Source of the DNA: an uncultured Clostridia bacterium
Lineage (GTDB): Bacteria > Bacillota > Clostridia > Christensenellales > Borkfalkiaceae
Length of the DNA: 64,000 bases
Direction of reading: 5' to 3'
Assembly (NCBI GenBank): GCA_947598205.1
Contig: CANQFB010000003.1
Coordinates: 62,001 to 126,000 of the forward strand
Positions within the stretch are counted from its first letter, which is position 1; each line of letters opens with the position of its first letter. The translations under genes and the position numbers were made by a program. The notes below the pieces were generated by a model. The model saw only the letters and a list, made by a program, of their open reading frames with translations. It did not search any database and was not told the DNA's origin. Below, one piece after another: positions 1 to 10,116 of this stretch.

Positions 1-2254
1 AGCTCCGTCTTCACGCCGCGGAAGAGGGTAAGTCTCCCCTCCGCAAGTGAGATGAGCCCGAGCTCTTCAAAGACGGCGAGCGCAAAGACGGTCTCGAATA
101 CATCGAAGGGAAGGCGGAGGGCGCGCGCGGCCTCCGCATAGCCCGTGCCCGTCTCCGTGCCCTCATAGCGGCGGAGGACGGAGAACAGGGCGAGCAGGTC
201 TTCTCTCGCGGTCGAGAGACGTTTGATGGCACCCATGTCCGAAAGCTCTATGTTAGAAAAGATGTGCGCCCTGCCCGTCGCAGGAAGAGCGGCAGGCCCG
301 TCTAATACGGCGATCTCGCGGAAAGAAGAGAGGTCGGCGTCGGGCGCGGGCGATAGGATGACGCAGTTTCCCGCCCCCCGCGAGGCGGGACGGTAGAGGT
401 CGATCTCCAGCCCATCGAGGGCGGGGAATTTTTCGAGCACGTTGCGGTCGTGCACCACGGCGCACATTCCGTAGGCGCAGGAGGAGAGCTTCTCCTTGAG
501 AAGGCCGTTCATCTGCGCCGTCGTAAGAAGTTGGGAGACGGGGCGCTCCGCGGGAAGGAGGCGCAAAAGATTTTCAAATGCCTCGACGGCGGCATCCGTC
601 CCGCTCTTCGCATCGCAGACGACGGTGCGCACAAACCCTTTCACATATTCCTTGCCCTTGAATTTTGAAACGTTGTATTCAAAGACGATGTTCTTCCCGA
701 GGTCGCTCCTTAAGATGGAAAGATCCCTGACGCCCCCGAAATAAACGAAGTCCATCCCCCCGATCTTCATCGCGACGTGGGGAGAACCCTCCTTGATGGG
801 CGCGGCCTCGACCCGCCCTGCCGCGACGGTGAAGAGCGGCCGCTTGTTGCCCATGCCGCAAGGCTCGAGGAGGGTGAGTTCCTTTGCGATCGCGCGGAAG
901 TCTTCGGGCGCTTCCCCCGCCACATAGACGACGGGAATGAAGTCCTCGCGGCTGTATTTTTGGCCGATATACCCGTTCAACGCCTCTTTTAGGGGCTCGA
1001 ATTCGGCCTCGGCGACGTTGATCCCCGCCGCCTGTGCATGGCCGCCGAATTCGGAGATATACTCCGAACAACTCTTCAACGCGTCGAAGATATTGATGCG
1101 CTCGATGCTGCGCGCACTGCCCTTTAAGACGTCGCCGCGGCGGACGAAGAGAAGGGCGGGGCGGGAGAATTCATCGGCGATGCGGGCGGCGACGATGCCG
1201 ACAAAGCCCGCATTCCAATCCTCGCCCGAGAGCATGATCACGTTCCCGTAGGGGCCCTCTTCGGCGACTTCGGAAAGGACACGGTTATAGAGTTCGTCGC
1301 ACGATCTCTGCCGCTCCATATTGTAGGCGTTGAGGCGGGCGGCGAGCTCAAAGATCTCGCTCTCATCTTCGCTCGTGAAGAGGGAGAGCGCCGCGCGGGC
1401 GTCCCCCATCCTCCCCGCCGCGTTGATGCGGGGAGCGACGGTGAATGCAAGCGTCTGCGCCGTGACCTCCCCCGTCTTCCCGAGAAGGGCCGCAAAGGCG
1501 GGACGGGGCGAACATTCGATGCGGCGGAGGCCTTCGGCGACGATATCGCGGTTCTCGCCGAGAAGGGGCACGCTGTCGGCCACCGTCGAGAGGGCGGCAA
1601 AATCTGCGAGATCGTATGCCTCCTCCCCGATGAGGGCCTGCGCAAGCTTGAAGGCGACACCCGCGCCGCAGAGGTTATCGTAGGGATAATCGTCCTTGAT
1701 TTTGGGGTTGATGACGATGCAGTCGGGGAGCTCCTCGGGCAGTTCGTGGTGATCGGTGACGATGACGAACGCCCCCTGCTCCTTGATATATTCCACCTCT
1801 TCTTTGCAGGAGATCCCGCAGTCCACGGTCACGATGAGATCGGGCAGAAAATCGTCGAAAATGCGGTCGATGGCAGAAACGGAGAGGCCGTAGCCGTCGC
1901 TCCGCTCGGGAACGAAGAGGTAGGGTTCGATGCCGAATTTTTTCAGGGCGCGCGAAAGCACGGCGCACGCGCCGATCCCGTCGGCGTCGTAATCGCCGAA
2001 GACGGCCACCCGCCATTCCTCCTCGCGCGCACGCGTGAGAAGATCGACCGCCTCGCGCATGCCCTGCATGAGCATGGGCGGAAGGTAATTCCTCTCGGAG
2101 GGACACAAAAAGACCTTCGCCTTCTCCGCCGTATCCACCCCGCGCGAGTAAAGAATGCCCGCCGTCACCTCGCTGATGCCGGCCGCACGGGCAAGTTCCC
2201 TCACGGTATGAAGTTGTTCGGGCGAAAATTCAAATTCGCGGACGAGCTTCTTCA
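1..2254 (-). CDS. recJ: Single-stranded-DNA exonuclease RecJ, 3' end cut by window edge
   Basis: RecJ degrades single-stranded DNA 5' to 3' in recombination and repair. The minus-strand frame is open from the ATG at 2254 to the first base, so about 750 residues are visible and the C-terminus lies outside the window. The DHH phosphoesterase signatures are present: FGDYDADGIGACA near residue 80, VDCG, and VTDHHELPEELPD near residue 165. Further on are the NAAGRMGDA motif and the DHHA1-type segment with EFGGHAQAAG. The sequence starts MKKLVREFEF, as in other RecJ proteins. A terminator separates it from secF, and no promoter of its own was identified, so it may be reached by readthrough. Confidence 0.95.
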
Positions 2255-2274
2255 TGGCTTTTCCTTATCAAAAA

Positions 2275-2295
2275 GGGCGGGATGCTCTCCCGCCC
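2275..2295 (-). terminator. Intrinsic terminator after secF
   Basis: An 8-bp stem (GGGCGGGA / TCCCGCCC) with a 5-nt loop is followed on the minus strand by TTTTTG. It lies between the secF stop and the recJ start. Confidence 0.8.
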
Positions 2296-2314
2296 ATAGC
2301 TTTTGTTTTAGCGG

Positions 2315-3361
2315 TCACTCCCCTGCTTCAAGCTCCGCCTTCTTCTTTTTGCGGACGTAGCCGCCCTTCTTGGAGGCGCGTTTCTTATCGAACGCCTTGC
2401 GGATGGGCACGAAGACGCGGGGCCCGATGAGAAGCGACGAATACACGGGCACGAGGCAACCCACGATCGCGGGAAGGACGAGGGCGCGCGTACCTGCCGC
2501 CGCCACAAGGCCGAACACGACGACGATGGCCGCCACGACCGCCGCGATGCACACGACATACTTCCACACGCCGTTCACCGATTTATCGGCAAGCGCATCG
2601 GCCGCAATGCCCGCATTTTCGGGATCTTTGGCCGTATTCCTGATCTTGATACACACAGCGATCCATACCGCCACGGATACGAAGGCCGCGATCGCCGCAT
2701 ACAGAATGGGCGCAAAGCTGAAGACGGGAATGCGGGTGATGGCGAAGAAGGCCGCCGTAAAGAGCGCATCGTGCACGCAGACGACGAGCCCCGCCACGCC
2801 GCAACTCACGCCAAAGCGGATGGAAACATAGACGAGGGCAAGCACTGCGCCGACCGCGATGGCGATCGCACCCCGCCATGCCGCCTTTCCGATGGCGACG
2901 CTTCCGAGTGCATTGAGCGAGATATTGTCGACGCCATCCGCAAGAAGAGGCACGGTATCGGTGAAGGCCTCGATCTCGCCGCACACTTCTTCAAGCGTGG
3001 CTCTGGAGATCTTCGGGGAGAAGACGTAGCGCGCCGTTCTCTGCTGGCCGCTGACTTCGATCGCACTGTTTGTGAGAGCGCCGTTTTCGAGCGACTGCTT
3101 CTCGTAGGAGAGGCCGTTTGCCTTGAGAATTTCCTCGACGTGCTTTTCGAGATAGGCGGAAGCATCCTCCTTTTCGTCCCCTTCGCCGATCGTCCCGTTG
3201 ACGACGGTCGTATCATAGGAGACGTCGATCGCAAAGCGGTTGGGTTTATCCTGCGCATTGTTAAATCCGAGCAGGGCGAAGAGTATGATGCCCGCGATGA
3301 TTATGACGGAGGAGATCGCCGCAAAGAGCGCAAACAGCTTGTTGGATCTGAGCTTATTCAT
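2315..3361 (-). CDS. secF: SecF-like protein translocase subunit (divergent)
   Basis: This would be the SecF half of the SecDF motor that helps pull proteins across the membrane. The 348-residue protein has an N-terminal membrane segment (about 10-32), a periplasmic domain and a C-terminal bundle of about five membrane segments. The VYVSIRFG and VHDALFTAAFF segments match SecF. The family block SINDTVVVFDRIREN, however, appears here as VSVAVWIAVCIKIRNT, so the acidic residue and the NDT core are missing. The start overlaps the secD stop by 8 bp, so the two are translationally coupled. The tail is rich in Lys and Glu. Identity rests on the secD partner plus the recognisable core. Confidence 0.85.
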   Translation of the reverse strand: MNKLRSNKLFALFAAISSVIIIAGIILFALLGFNNAQDKPNRFAIDVSYDTTVVNGTIGEGDEKEDASAYLEKHVEEILKANGLSYEKQSLENGALTNSAIEVSGQQRTARYVFSPKISRATLEEVCGEIEAFTDTVPLLADGVDNISLNALGSVAIGKAAWRGAIAIAVGAVLALVYVSIRFGVSCGVAGLVVCVHDALFTAAFFAITRIPVFSFAPILYAAIAAFVSVAVWIAVCIKIRNTAKDPENAGIAADALADKSVNGVWKYVVCIAAVVAAIVVVFGLVAAAGTRALVLPAIVGCLVPVYSSLLIGPRVFVPIRKAFDKKRASKKGGYVRKKKKAELEAGE

Positions 3362-4958
3362 CTTCGAGTTCCTCCCTCTTGAAGTTGCAGAACTTTCCTT
3401 TGTCTTTGGCGAACGACATCATGCAGGCCCAATGGAAGCGGCCGACTGCGAGCGTGCAAAGACCGGAGAGCACCGTGGCGAGGCCGAACGTGAATGCAAA
3501 GACGGCGAGCTGGCCGACGGCGATAAAGTAAGTGACGAACGAGAGAATGGCAAGCGCGATATGGAGATCGAAGAGCGGCCAGAAGCATCTCTTGTACCCG
3601 CTCTTGACGGAAGTCGCGATCGTCTTGCCCTGCGCAAATTCCTTCCGCGCGCTCTCGTAGGTGACGATGGTCGAGACGGAGAGGAGCGCCGCGCCGAAGA
3701 GCACTGCGAGGAAGGTCTCGATCCCGATATGCAGGAAGGGGATCCCCCACACGAGCAAGATCATCGGCAGAAGGTAGATGAGGAAGCTGTAGAGGTGCAC
3801 GAAGCCCAACCTTCTGTAGCGCACGAAGAAGAAGATGAGCATCGCGAGCACGAGAACGCCGAACGCGGCATAGCAGAGCGTGAGCGCAAGATTTCCGAAG
3901 AGCGCACCCCTGTTATACACTTCGCCGACGGAGAAGGAAAGATCGGTTTCCCCCGCGTTGAGCGCGGTGTTGATCGCGAGCGCGGTCGCCTTCGCGGTGG
4001 CCGCCGTATAGCTTCCGCTGATGTAGAGCGTCCCCTGATCGATCTGCTGGCTCGCGGTAAGGGCGATGACGGGGCTGTCGCCCACATAGAAGTAGATGTA
4101 GGTGGAACCCGAGGCGTCCGCCGTCCAATTTTTGACGAGCTCGCGGCCCGCCTTGGTGAAGCGGACTGCGACGGAGGGCGTGCCCCCGTTGGAGACATAG
4201 CGGGCGGACTTCACATAGTCGTGAATGGTCTCGTTCTTGTCTTCGTCGAAGGTGATGCCCTCGGCCTCCTCTTCGCTCGCGCCGTACTTGAGATCGAACT
4301 TGCCAACCCTTCCGAGGGCGGTGAACACGCCCGCCTGCGAAGCGCTGTTGCCGAAACTCGGCAGGAAGATCTCGACGGAGTATTCGTCGCGGACGTCTAC
4401 GCGGGAGTTCTCATAGCCGAGCTCCGTCACGCGGCTCTTGATCTGCGAGAGCGCGCTCGAGAAGGCAGAGGCAAACGCCGCGTCGATCTTGACGGCATCC
4501 CCGTCCTTTTGGGCGACGCCCTGCGCATCTGCATCTTCGGCGCCGTATTCGCCGATCTTGACATAGAGAGAGCCGTAGGGCGCGTAACCCGTCTCATACT
4601 CGGTAACGGCCTTTTCCGCCTCCTCTCTGTCCTCATCGGACGCCGCTTCCAGCGCGGCGCGGCGAGCTTCGAGCTCATCGCTGTATGCGTCCTTGGAGAG
4701 CACGCCGTCGGGATAGTAGACGACGGAATAGCCGCCGCCCAAATAGGTGATCCCCGCGCCGTCTTCATAGTCGCCCCCGGCCTCATTGCCACCGAGCGAC
4801 AAATTGTTGCCGAGCAGAGCGTCTTTCTGCGTGCTTCTTAAAATTGAGCGGAATCCCTTATAGCCGCCATAGTTGAAGGAGACCGCGCTCATAAAGCACA
4901 GACCTGCCAACACAATGGTGACGAGCGTAAGGAACAACGCCGATTTTACCTTGCTCAT
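3354..4958 (-). CDS. secD: SecD-like protein translocase subunit (divergent)
   Basis: This is the SecD half of the SecDF export motor. The start at 4958 (MSKVKSALF) is preferred to an upstream ATG because CAGGAGGAGG lies just before it, giving 534 residues. There is an N-terminal membrane segment, a large extracytoplasmic region of about 330 residues, and five or six C-terminal membrane segments. The canonical block GMAVDANVLIFERIREE is aligned here with GAALLSVSTIVTYESARKEF, and the following FKRAFSTILDAN block reads YKRCFWPLFDLH. The transmembrane Asp of the DAN motif is therefore absent. It heads the secD-secF operon from its own promoter at 5074-5102. Confidence 0.88.
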   Translation of the reverse strand: MSKVKSALFLTLVTIVLAGLCFMSAVSFNYGGYKGFRSILRSTQKDALLGNNLSLGGNEAGGDYEDGAGITYLGGGYSVVYYPDGVLSKDAYSDELEARRAALEAASDEDREEAEKAVTEYETGYAPYGSLYVKIGEYGAEDADAQGVAQKDGDAVKIDAAFASAFSSALSQIKSRVTELGYENSRVDVRDEYSVEIFLPSFGNSASQAGVFTALGRVGKFDLKYGASEEEAEGITFDEDKNETIHDYVKSARYVSNGGTPSVAVRFTKAGRELVKNWTADASGSTYIYFYVGDSPVIALTASQQIDQGTLYISGSYTAATAKATALAINTALNAGETDLSFSVGEVYNRGALFGNLALTLCYAAFGVLVLAMLIFFFVRYRRLGFVHLYSFLIYLLPMILLVWGIPFLHIGIETFLAVLFGAALLSVSTIVTYESARKEFAQGKTIATSVKSGYKRCFWPLFDLHIALAILSFVTYFIAVGQLAVFAFTFGLATVLSGLCTLAVGRFHWACMMSFAKDKGKFCNFKREELEDE

Positions 4959-5073
4959 TCGCCTCCTCCTGTAAATGCCGGCCTCCGCTTTGGATCTTGC
5001 GGCCCGCCGGACGAGCAATCATCTTATCGAAATGTGCGCGGGCTGAAGACCCGCTTCCACCATTATCTTCATC

Positions 5074-5102
5074 ATTATATAGGAAAAGCGCGCGCGCGTC
5101 AA
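5074..5102 (-). promoter_or_regulatory. SigA-type promoter for secDF
   Basis: On the minus strand TTGACG (5102-5097), a 17-bp spacer and TATAAT (5079-5074) stand about 115 bp upstream of the secD start. Confidence 0.8.
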
Positions 5103-5144
5103 GCCGAAATGCGCCGCTTCGCCCAATTTTCTTGTTTTTTTCTG

Positions 5145-6440
5145 CTATTTTTCGCGCGCTTTCCGTGCCGCGAGCACGTGCATGGCGCATTCGATGCGTT
5201 TTTTCATCATCGCGCACGTCATCGGATAGGGCTCGTCGATGTCGCCGCAGTAGTGATAGTTGTTCGCGTTGCACCCGCCCGAGCAGATAAATTTCGCAAA
5301 ACAGCCCTCGCACTTCTTCCTCGTGAAAAGACAGCTTTCGGCAAACTTTTCGCGCAGAGCGGGGTCGAGCTTCCCCTCGAACACGTTGCCCATCCTGAAT
5401 TCTTTGTCCCCCGCAAACTGATGGCAGGGATAGATGTCGCCGTTCGGGACGACGGAGAAATACTCGTTCCCCGCGCCGCACGCCGAGACCCTCTTGGAAA
5501 GACAGGGCCCGCCCTCGAGGTCGATATGGAAGTGGAAAAACAGAAATCCCTTCCCCTCCGCCTCGCGTTTTATGTATGCGTCGCAGAGCTTTTCGTACTC
5601 CTTCTCGATTGCGGGAAGGTGCTCCTCTCTTATTTGCAGTTCGGGGATATCGGTGACGACGGGCTCGAGCGAGATAGAATCGAACCCTTCGTCGGCGAGA
5701 AACAAAACGTCTTTGGAAAAGTCGAGGTTCTTCGCCGTAAACGTGCCGCGGACATAATAGTGCTTGTCCCCGCGGACACGGACAAATTTTTTGATCTTTT
5801 CGATGACGAGATCGAAACTGCCCTTGCCGTTCACCGTCTTTCTTACGGCGTCGTGCACTTCCTTCCTGCCGTCGAGGGAGAGGACGACGTTCTCCATCTC
5901 CTCGTTGAGGAACGCGATCGCGTCGTCGTCGAGAAGGAGCCCGTTCGTCGTCGTCGTGAAGAGGAATTTCTTGCCGAGCTTTGCCGCCTCTTCCTTCGCA
6001 TAATACACCGTCTTTTTGACGACGTCGAGGTTCATGAGCGGTTCGCCGCCGAAGAAGTCCACCTCCAGAACTTTGCGTTTGCCGCTGTTTTTCAGGAGGA
6101 AATCGATGGCGGCCTTCGCCGTCTCGAACGACATGACCTCGCGCACGGAGTGGTATGCCCCCTCGTCGGCAAAGCAATATTTGCAACGCAGGTTACAATC
6201 GTGCGAGACATGCAGACAGAGCGCCTTCACCTCATTGGATTTGATGGGGCGGGCCTTCGTCTCGGGGGCGTTCAAAAGCCCCTCTTTCTCGAGGCCTGCG
6301 ATCTCGGCAAGCTCTTCGTCCGTCATTTCTACGGGCTCGCCCGAAAAATAGCGGGCCGTCTTTTCGTCGCACGCATGCAGGCTTCCGCTTCCGGTATCGT
6401 AGAGATAGAAGTTATCGTGATAGGTAAAAACGTGGACCAT
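5145..6440 (-). CDS. SCIFF (ranthipeptide) radical SAM maturase
   Basis: This enzyme family installs thioether crosslinks in the six-cysteine SCIFF peptide encoded just upstream. The start at 6440 (MVHVFTYHDN) gives 431 residues; no strong ribosome site precedes it. The radical SAM cluster motif is C82-NLR-C86-KY-C89, followed by GGEP at 131-134. The C-terminal half holds a SPASM-type set of cysteines (C313, C321, C339, C370, C377, C380, C386, C390, C398, C409) for auxiliary Fe-S clusters. The N-terminal 80 residues resemble a peptide-recognition domain. The CteA/CteB pair of Clostridium is the characterised relative. The adjacency to secDF and yajC is the usual clostridial context. Confidence 0.95.
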   Translation of the reverse strand: MVHVFTYHDNFYLYDTGSGSLHACDEKTARYFSGEPVEMTDEELAEIAGLEKEGLLNAPETKARPIKSNEVKALCLHVSHDCNLRCKYCFADEGAYHSVREVMSFETAKAAIDFLLKNSGKRKVLEVDFFGGEPLMNLDVVKKTVYYAKEEAAKLGKKFLFTTTTNGLLLDDDAIAFLNEEMENVVLSLDGRKEVHDAVRKTVNGKGSFDLVIEKIKKFVRVRGDKHYYVRGTFTAKNLDFSKDVLFLADEGFDSISLEPVVTDIPELQIREEHLPAIEKEYEKLCDAYIKREAEGKGFLFFHFHIDLEGGPCLSKRVSACGAGNEYFSVVPNGDIYPCHQFAGDKEFRMGNVFEGKLDPALREKFAESCLFTRKKCEGCFAKFICSGGCNANNYHYCGDIDEPYPMTCAMMKKRIECAMHVLAARKAREK

Positions 6441-6502
6441 GGCTTTTATAAACACGGGAAAAAGCGACGCAATGCGCCGCTTTTCGATGGCGATAGAGGA
6501 AA

Positions 6503-6658
6503 TTATTTCTGTTCGTCGATCTTCTGCTCGCGGGTGACGCGCTCGCACGATTGGTTGCCGACGGTACAGCTCGTCTTGCAGGCCGATTGGCAGGTGCTCC
6601 TGCATTCGCCGCAGCCCGTGATTTTCTTCTCTTGGGGTTTTGCGATCGTCTTGATCAT
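6503..6658 (-). CDS. SCIFF six-cysteine ranthipeptide precursor
   Basis: The 51-residue precursor carries the invariant core CGECRSTCQSACKTSCTVGN, followed by QSC. The cysteines are at 16, 19, 23, 27, 31 and 38, and GNQSCE is the hallmark end of the SCIFF family. An upstream in-frame ATG exists, but AAGGAG stands before the ATG at 6658. Unlike typical SCIFF peptides, which end soon after the last cysteine, this one continues for 12 charged residues (RVTREQKIDEQK). The maturase gene follows 62 bp downstream in the same transcript. The biological role of SCIFF peptides is still unclear; signalling roles have been proposed in clostridia. Confidence 0.95.
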   Translation of the reverse strand: MIKTIAKPQEKKITGCGECRSTCQSACKTSCTVGNQSCERVTREQKIDEQK

Positions 6659-6685
6659 AGTTGTTCTCCTTCGCACTTTTTCTCC

Positions 6686-6714
6686 ATTATACAACGTGCG
6701 CGCGCAATTTGCAA
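6686..6714 (-). promoter_or_regulatory. SigA-type promoter for SCIFF operon
   Basis: On the minus strand TTGCAA (6714-6709), a 17-bp spacer and TATAAT (6691-6686) lie 28 bp before the SCIFF start. Confidence 0.8.
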
Positions 6715-6719
6715 GCGTT

Positions 6720-7100
6720 TTACTTCCCTTCCTTGCGAATTTTCACGCCGAGAATGGCGCCGAGCGCCCCGAGCGCCGCCGAAAAAAGAAGTTCGAGCGG
6801 GAAAAAGGCCGTCACATGGAAGCCGCCGATCGCGCCGAAGAGGAGCATGGAGAAGATGCAGGAGAGCGCGCCCGCCGCCGCGCCCTTGAAGAGCGCCCGC
6901 CCGAGATGCACGAAGATGAGCGAGGAAAGGAAGGCGCCCGTCCCCTTGAGGATATACCCGACCGCGGTGACGACGGCCTGCGAAGGCGCATATGCCTTCA
7001 CGATGACGGCAAAGATGGCCGAGGAAAGGAGCATGAAGATCGTAGACGCCACCGCCGCGAGAACCGTCTCGACGACGGCTTTTTTCAAATTTTTTTCCAT
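6720..7100 (-). CDS. TIGR04086-type small membrane protein
   Basis: A 126-residue, very hydrophobic protein with about four predicted membrane helices (10-33, 41-62, 68-90, 96-117) and basic ends. Its size, topology and position next to the SCIFF gene match the TIGR04086 membrane family, whose function is unknown. Its ribosome binding site (GGAGGG) lies in the 3' arm of the terminator hairpin that follows the yajC-like gene, only 7 nt from the ATG. The hairpin may therefore limit both transcription into this gene and its translation. Confidence 0.75.
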   Translation of the reverse strand: MEKNLKKAVVETVLAAVASTIFMLLSSAIFAVIVKAYAPSQAVVTAVGYILKGTGAFLSSLIFVHLGRALFKGAAAGALSCIFSMLLFGAIGGFHVTAFFPLELLFSAALGALGAILGVKIRKEGK

Positions 7101-7102
7101 AG

Positions 7103-7136
7103 AAAAACCCTCCGCATGCGTAAACTATGCGGAGGG
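7103..7136 (-). terminator. Terminator after yajC-like gene that also buries an SD site
   Basis: CCCTCCGCAT pairs with ATGCGGAGGG across a 9-nt loop, and TTTTT follows on the minus strand. The GGAGGG of the 3' arm is also the SD of the next gene. Confidence 0.75.
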
Positions 7137-7154
7137 CGCTGAAGTTATGACCGT

Positions 7155-8045
7155 TTATTCCTTTTTGCCGTCCTCGTCTTCGGCGTTTTCGGGGCTCTCT
7201 GAAGGTTCTGCGGGCTCGGCCGTACCCTCTTCTTCGGGAACTTTCTCATTCTTCGCGGGCTCTTCGGCGGGCGAAGACATCTCCTCGAAGGGTTCCTCTG
7301 CGGGCTCGGCAGGCTTCTCCGCCTCCTTTTCGGGGCTATTTTCGGGTGCGGGAAGGGCCTTGTTTTCCTTTTGCGCGAGCTTTTCCGCCGCCGCCTGTTC
7401 GCGGGCGATCTGCGATGCGCCCTTGGCGTCCGTCTGATAGATGGATTCCTTGGCCAGCTTGAAGTAGCTCTTCCCCGTCGTCTCGCTGCCCGTCTCGATG
7501 ATGACGGTATCATCGTCGCACACTTCGACGACGACGCCGCAGAGCCCGCCCGCCGACTTCACCTTATTGCCGGGAGCGATGGCTTGGAGCTGTTCGACAT
7601 ATTCCTTTTGGCGGGATTTGTTCTTTCTGCCCGAGAAGACGAACCATACGATGAGCAGGACGACGACCACCGCCAGAATGATGAACACGCCGTACCTCGA
7701 GAGGAAATTTCCCGAGGCCTGCTTCTGATATTCCTGGGAGGTGCTCCCCTCACTGAACTTGATGCTACCGCCCGAGAGCGTGCAGGTATGCACGGTGGCT
7801 CCATTGTTGTCCTTGAGCGTCAGTGAATCGTCCTGGAGAGCATATGTCCCCGTCGTGGTTCCGTCGGTCCATGTGTTGTTTTCCTGAAGCTCGATATAGG
7901 TGTTCTTATCGATCTGGCTTCCGTTGACATGATAATACTTGCCCAAGACGTCATTCCCGCCGCAGGCCGCAAGCGAGAAGAGGCACACGAGGAGCGCCAC
8001 GAGCGCCAAAAGCGCAGGGAGAAACTTTCTTTTCGTTTTGTTCAT
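7155..8045 (-). CDS. yajC: Lipoprotein domain fused to YajC preprotein translocase subunit
   Basis: YajC is an accessory subunit of the SecDF complex and is normally about 90-110 residues. Here the protein is 296 residues from the ATG at 8045, which is preceded by AAGGAAT. A lipoprotein signal ends in LAAC (Cys28). An extracytoplasmic region follows (about 29-115) that reads like a small beta-rich lipocalin-type domain. Then come one membrane helix (119-138) and a clear YajC domain (139-206), with KNKSRQKEYVEQLQAIAPGN followed by KVKSAGGLCGVV. The last 90 residues are rich in Pro and Glu. Its own promoter lies at 8083-8111. The gene order tgt-yajC-SCIFF-secDF is the clostridial norm; the N-terminal addition is not. 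Confidence 0.88.
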   Translation of the reverse strand: MNKTKRKFLPALLALVALLVCLFSLAACGGNDVLGKYYHVNGSQIDKNTYIELQENNTWTDGTTTGTYALQDDSLTLKDNNGATVHTCTLSGGSIKFSEGSTSQEYQKQASGNFLSRYGVFIILAVVVVLLIVWFVFSGRKNKSRQKEYVEQLQAIAPGNKVKSAGGLCGVVVEVCDDDTVIIETGSETTGKSYFKLAKESIYQTDAKGASQIAREQAAAEKLAQKENKALPAPENSPEKEAEKPAEPAEEPFEEMSSPAEEPAKNEKVPEEEGTAEPAEPSESPENAEDEDGKKE

Positions 8046-8082
8046 AGATTTCAATTCCTTTTGATTGAGGTTTATCTCAATC

Positions 8083-8111
8083 ATCATACAAATTTTTTCC
8101 GCTTTTGGCAA
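8083..8111 (-). promoter_or_regulatory. SigA-type promoter for yajC-like gene
   Basis: On the minus strand TTGCCA (8111-8106), a 17-bp spacer and TATGAT (8088-8083) sit 38 bp before the start. Confidence 0.7.
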
Positions 8112-8168
8112 GCGATTTTATGAGGATTTTTACGGTTCACGCACTTTTCACGCGCGAAGTTTGCGGTT

Positions 8169-9566
<1,398 letters not shown>

Positions 9567-9580
<14 letters not shown>

Positions 9581-9839
9581 CGAGCGCCCTCTTCAATTCT
9601 TCGATACTATCATAGGGGCCGTGAAGATTTTCCCCTCTCTCCGCTTCCGCAAGCACGGCGACCGTCTCTGCATTCGGGGTCTCTATGCAGACGTCGAAGG
9701 GGATCCCTTTGTATTGAAGAGCCTTTTTTAGGTAGATATTGATCGCCGTGGAAAGGTCCATTCCGAGATCGGAAAAGAGCTTTTGCGCCTGTTTTTTTAC
9801 CTCGGCGTCGATCGTGATATTCGTAGATACCTTCGCCAT
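9567..9839 (-). CDS. dinJ: DinJ/RelB-type antitoxin
   Basis: A 90-residue partner of the YafQ-like toxin. The N-terminal ribbon-helix-helix stretch (VSTNITIDAEVKKQAQKLF, then GMDLSTAINIYLKKAL) is typical of DinJ and would bind its own operator. The C-terminal acidic helix would wrap the toxin. AAAGGAGG precedes the ATG, and a perfect SigA-type promoter lies 29 bp upstream. The spacer of that promoter contains ATATCATATG-like symmetry that could be the operator. Confidence 0.92.
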
Positions 9840-9867
9840 ATCTTATTCCTCCTTTATTTTCACTATG

Positions 9868-9896
9868 ATTATAACATATCATATGCGTGTTGTCAA
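9868..9896 (-). promoter_or_regulatory. SigA-type promoter for the toxin-antitoxin pair
   Basis: On the minus strand TTGACA (9896-9891), a 17-bp spacer and TATAAT (9873-9868): a consensus promoter just upstream of dinJ. Confidence 0.85.
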
Positions 9897-9963
9897 CATA
9901 TTATGTGCAATTTTCTCTATAAAAACAAACACGCGTCGCCAAACCATTACGGGAGACATAACT

Positions 9964-10086
9964 GCTTGTTTTTAGAAACGAGCAAGACAAGGAGAACGCG
10001 TAAGCGACGACGGGAGCGTACTATGACGTACGTGACCAAGGAGCGCGCAAGTTCGACACAGTATTGCGAAGTTTATAAGAACAAGC
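9964..10086 (+). repeat. Hairpin repeat unit A
   Basis: Terminal arms GCTTGTT (9964-9970) and AACAAGC (10080-10086) are complementary. The centre holds a CGTAC / GTACG hairpin with a 6-nt loop (10017-10032), followed by GTGACCAAGGAG. Compared with unit B, both stems differ in sequence but keep their pairing. Confidence 0.75.
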
Positions 10087-10116
10087 ACGCGTCGCCGACA
10101 CTTGCGGGAGCAGGAG

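Noticed and set aside
5034..7142. 702-residue plus-strand frame over the SCIFF region
   Set aside because: It runs antisense through three well-supported genes and has no homology that I can see.
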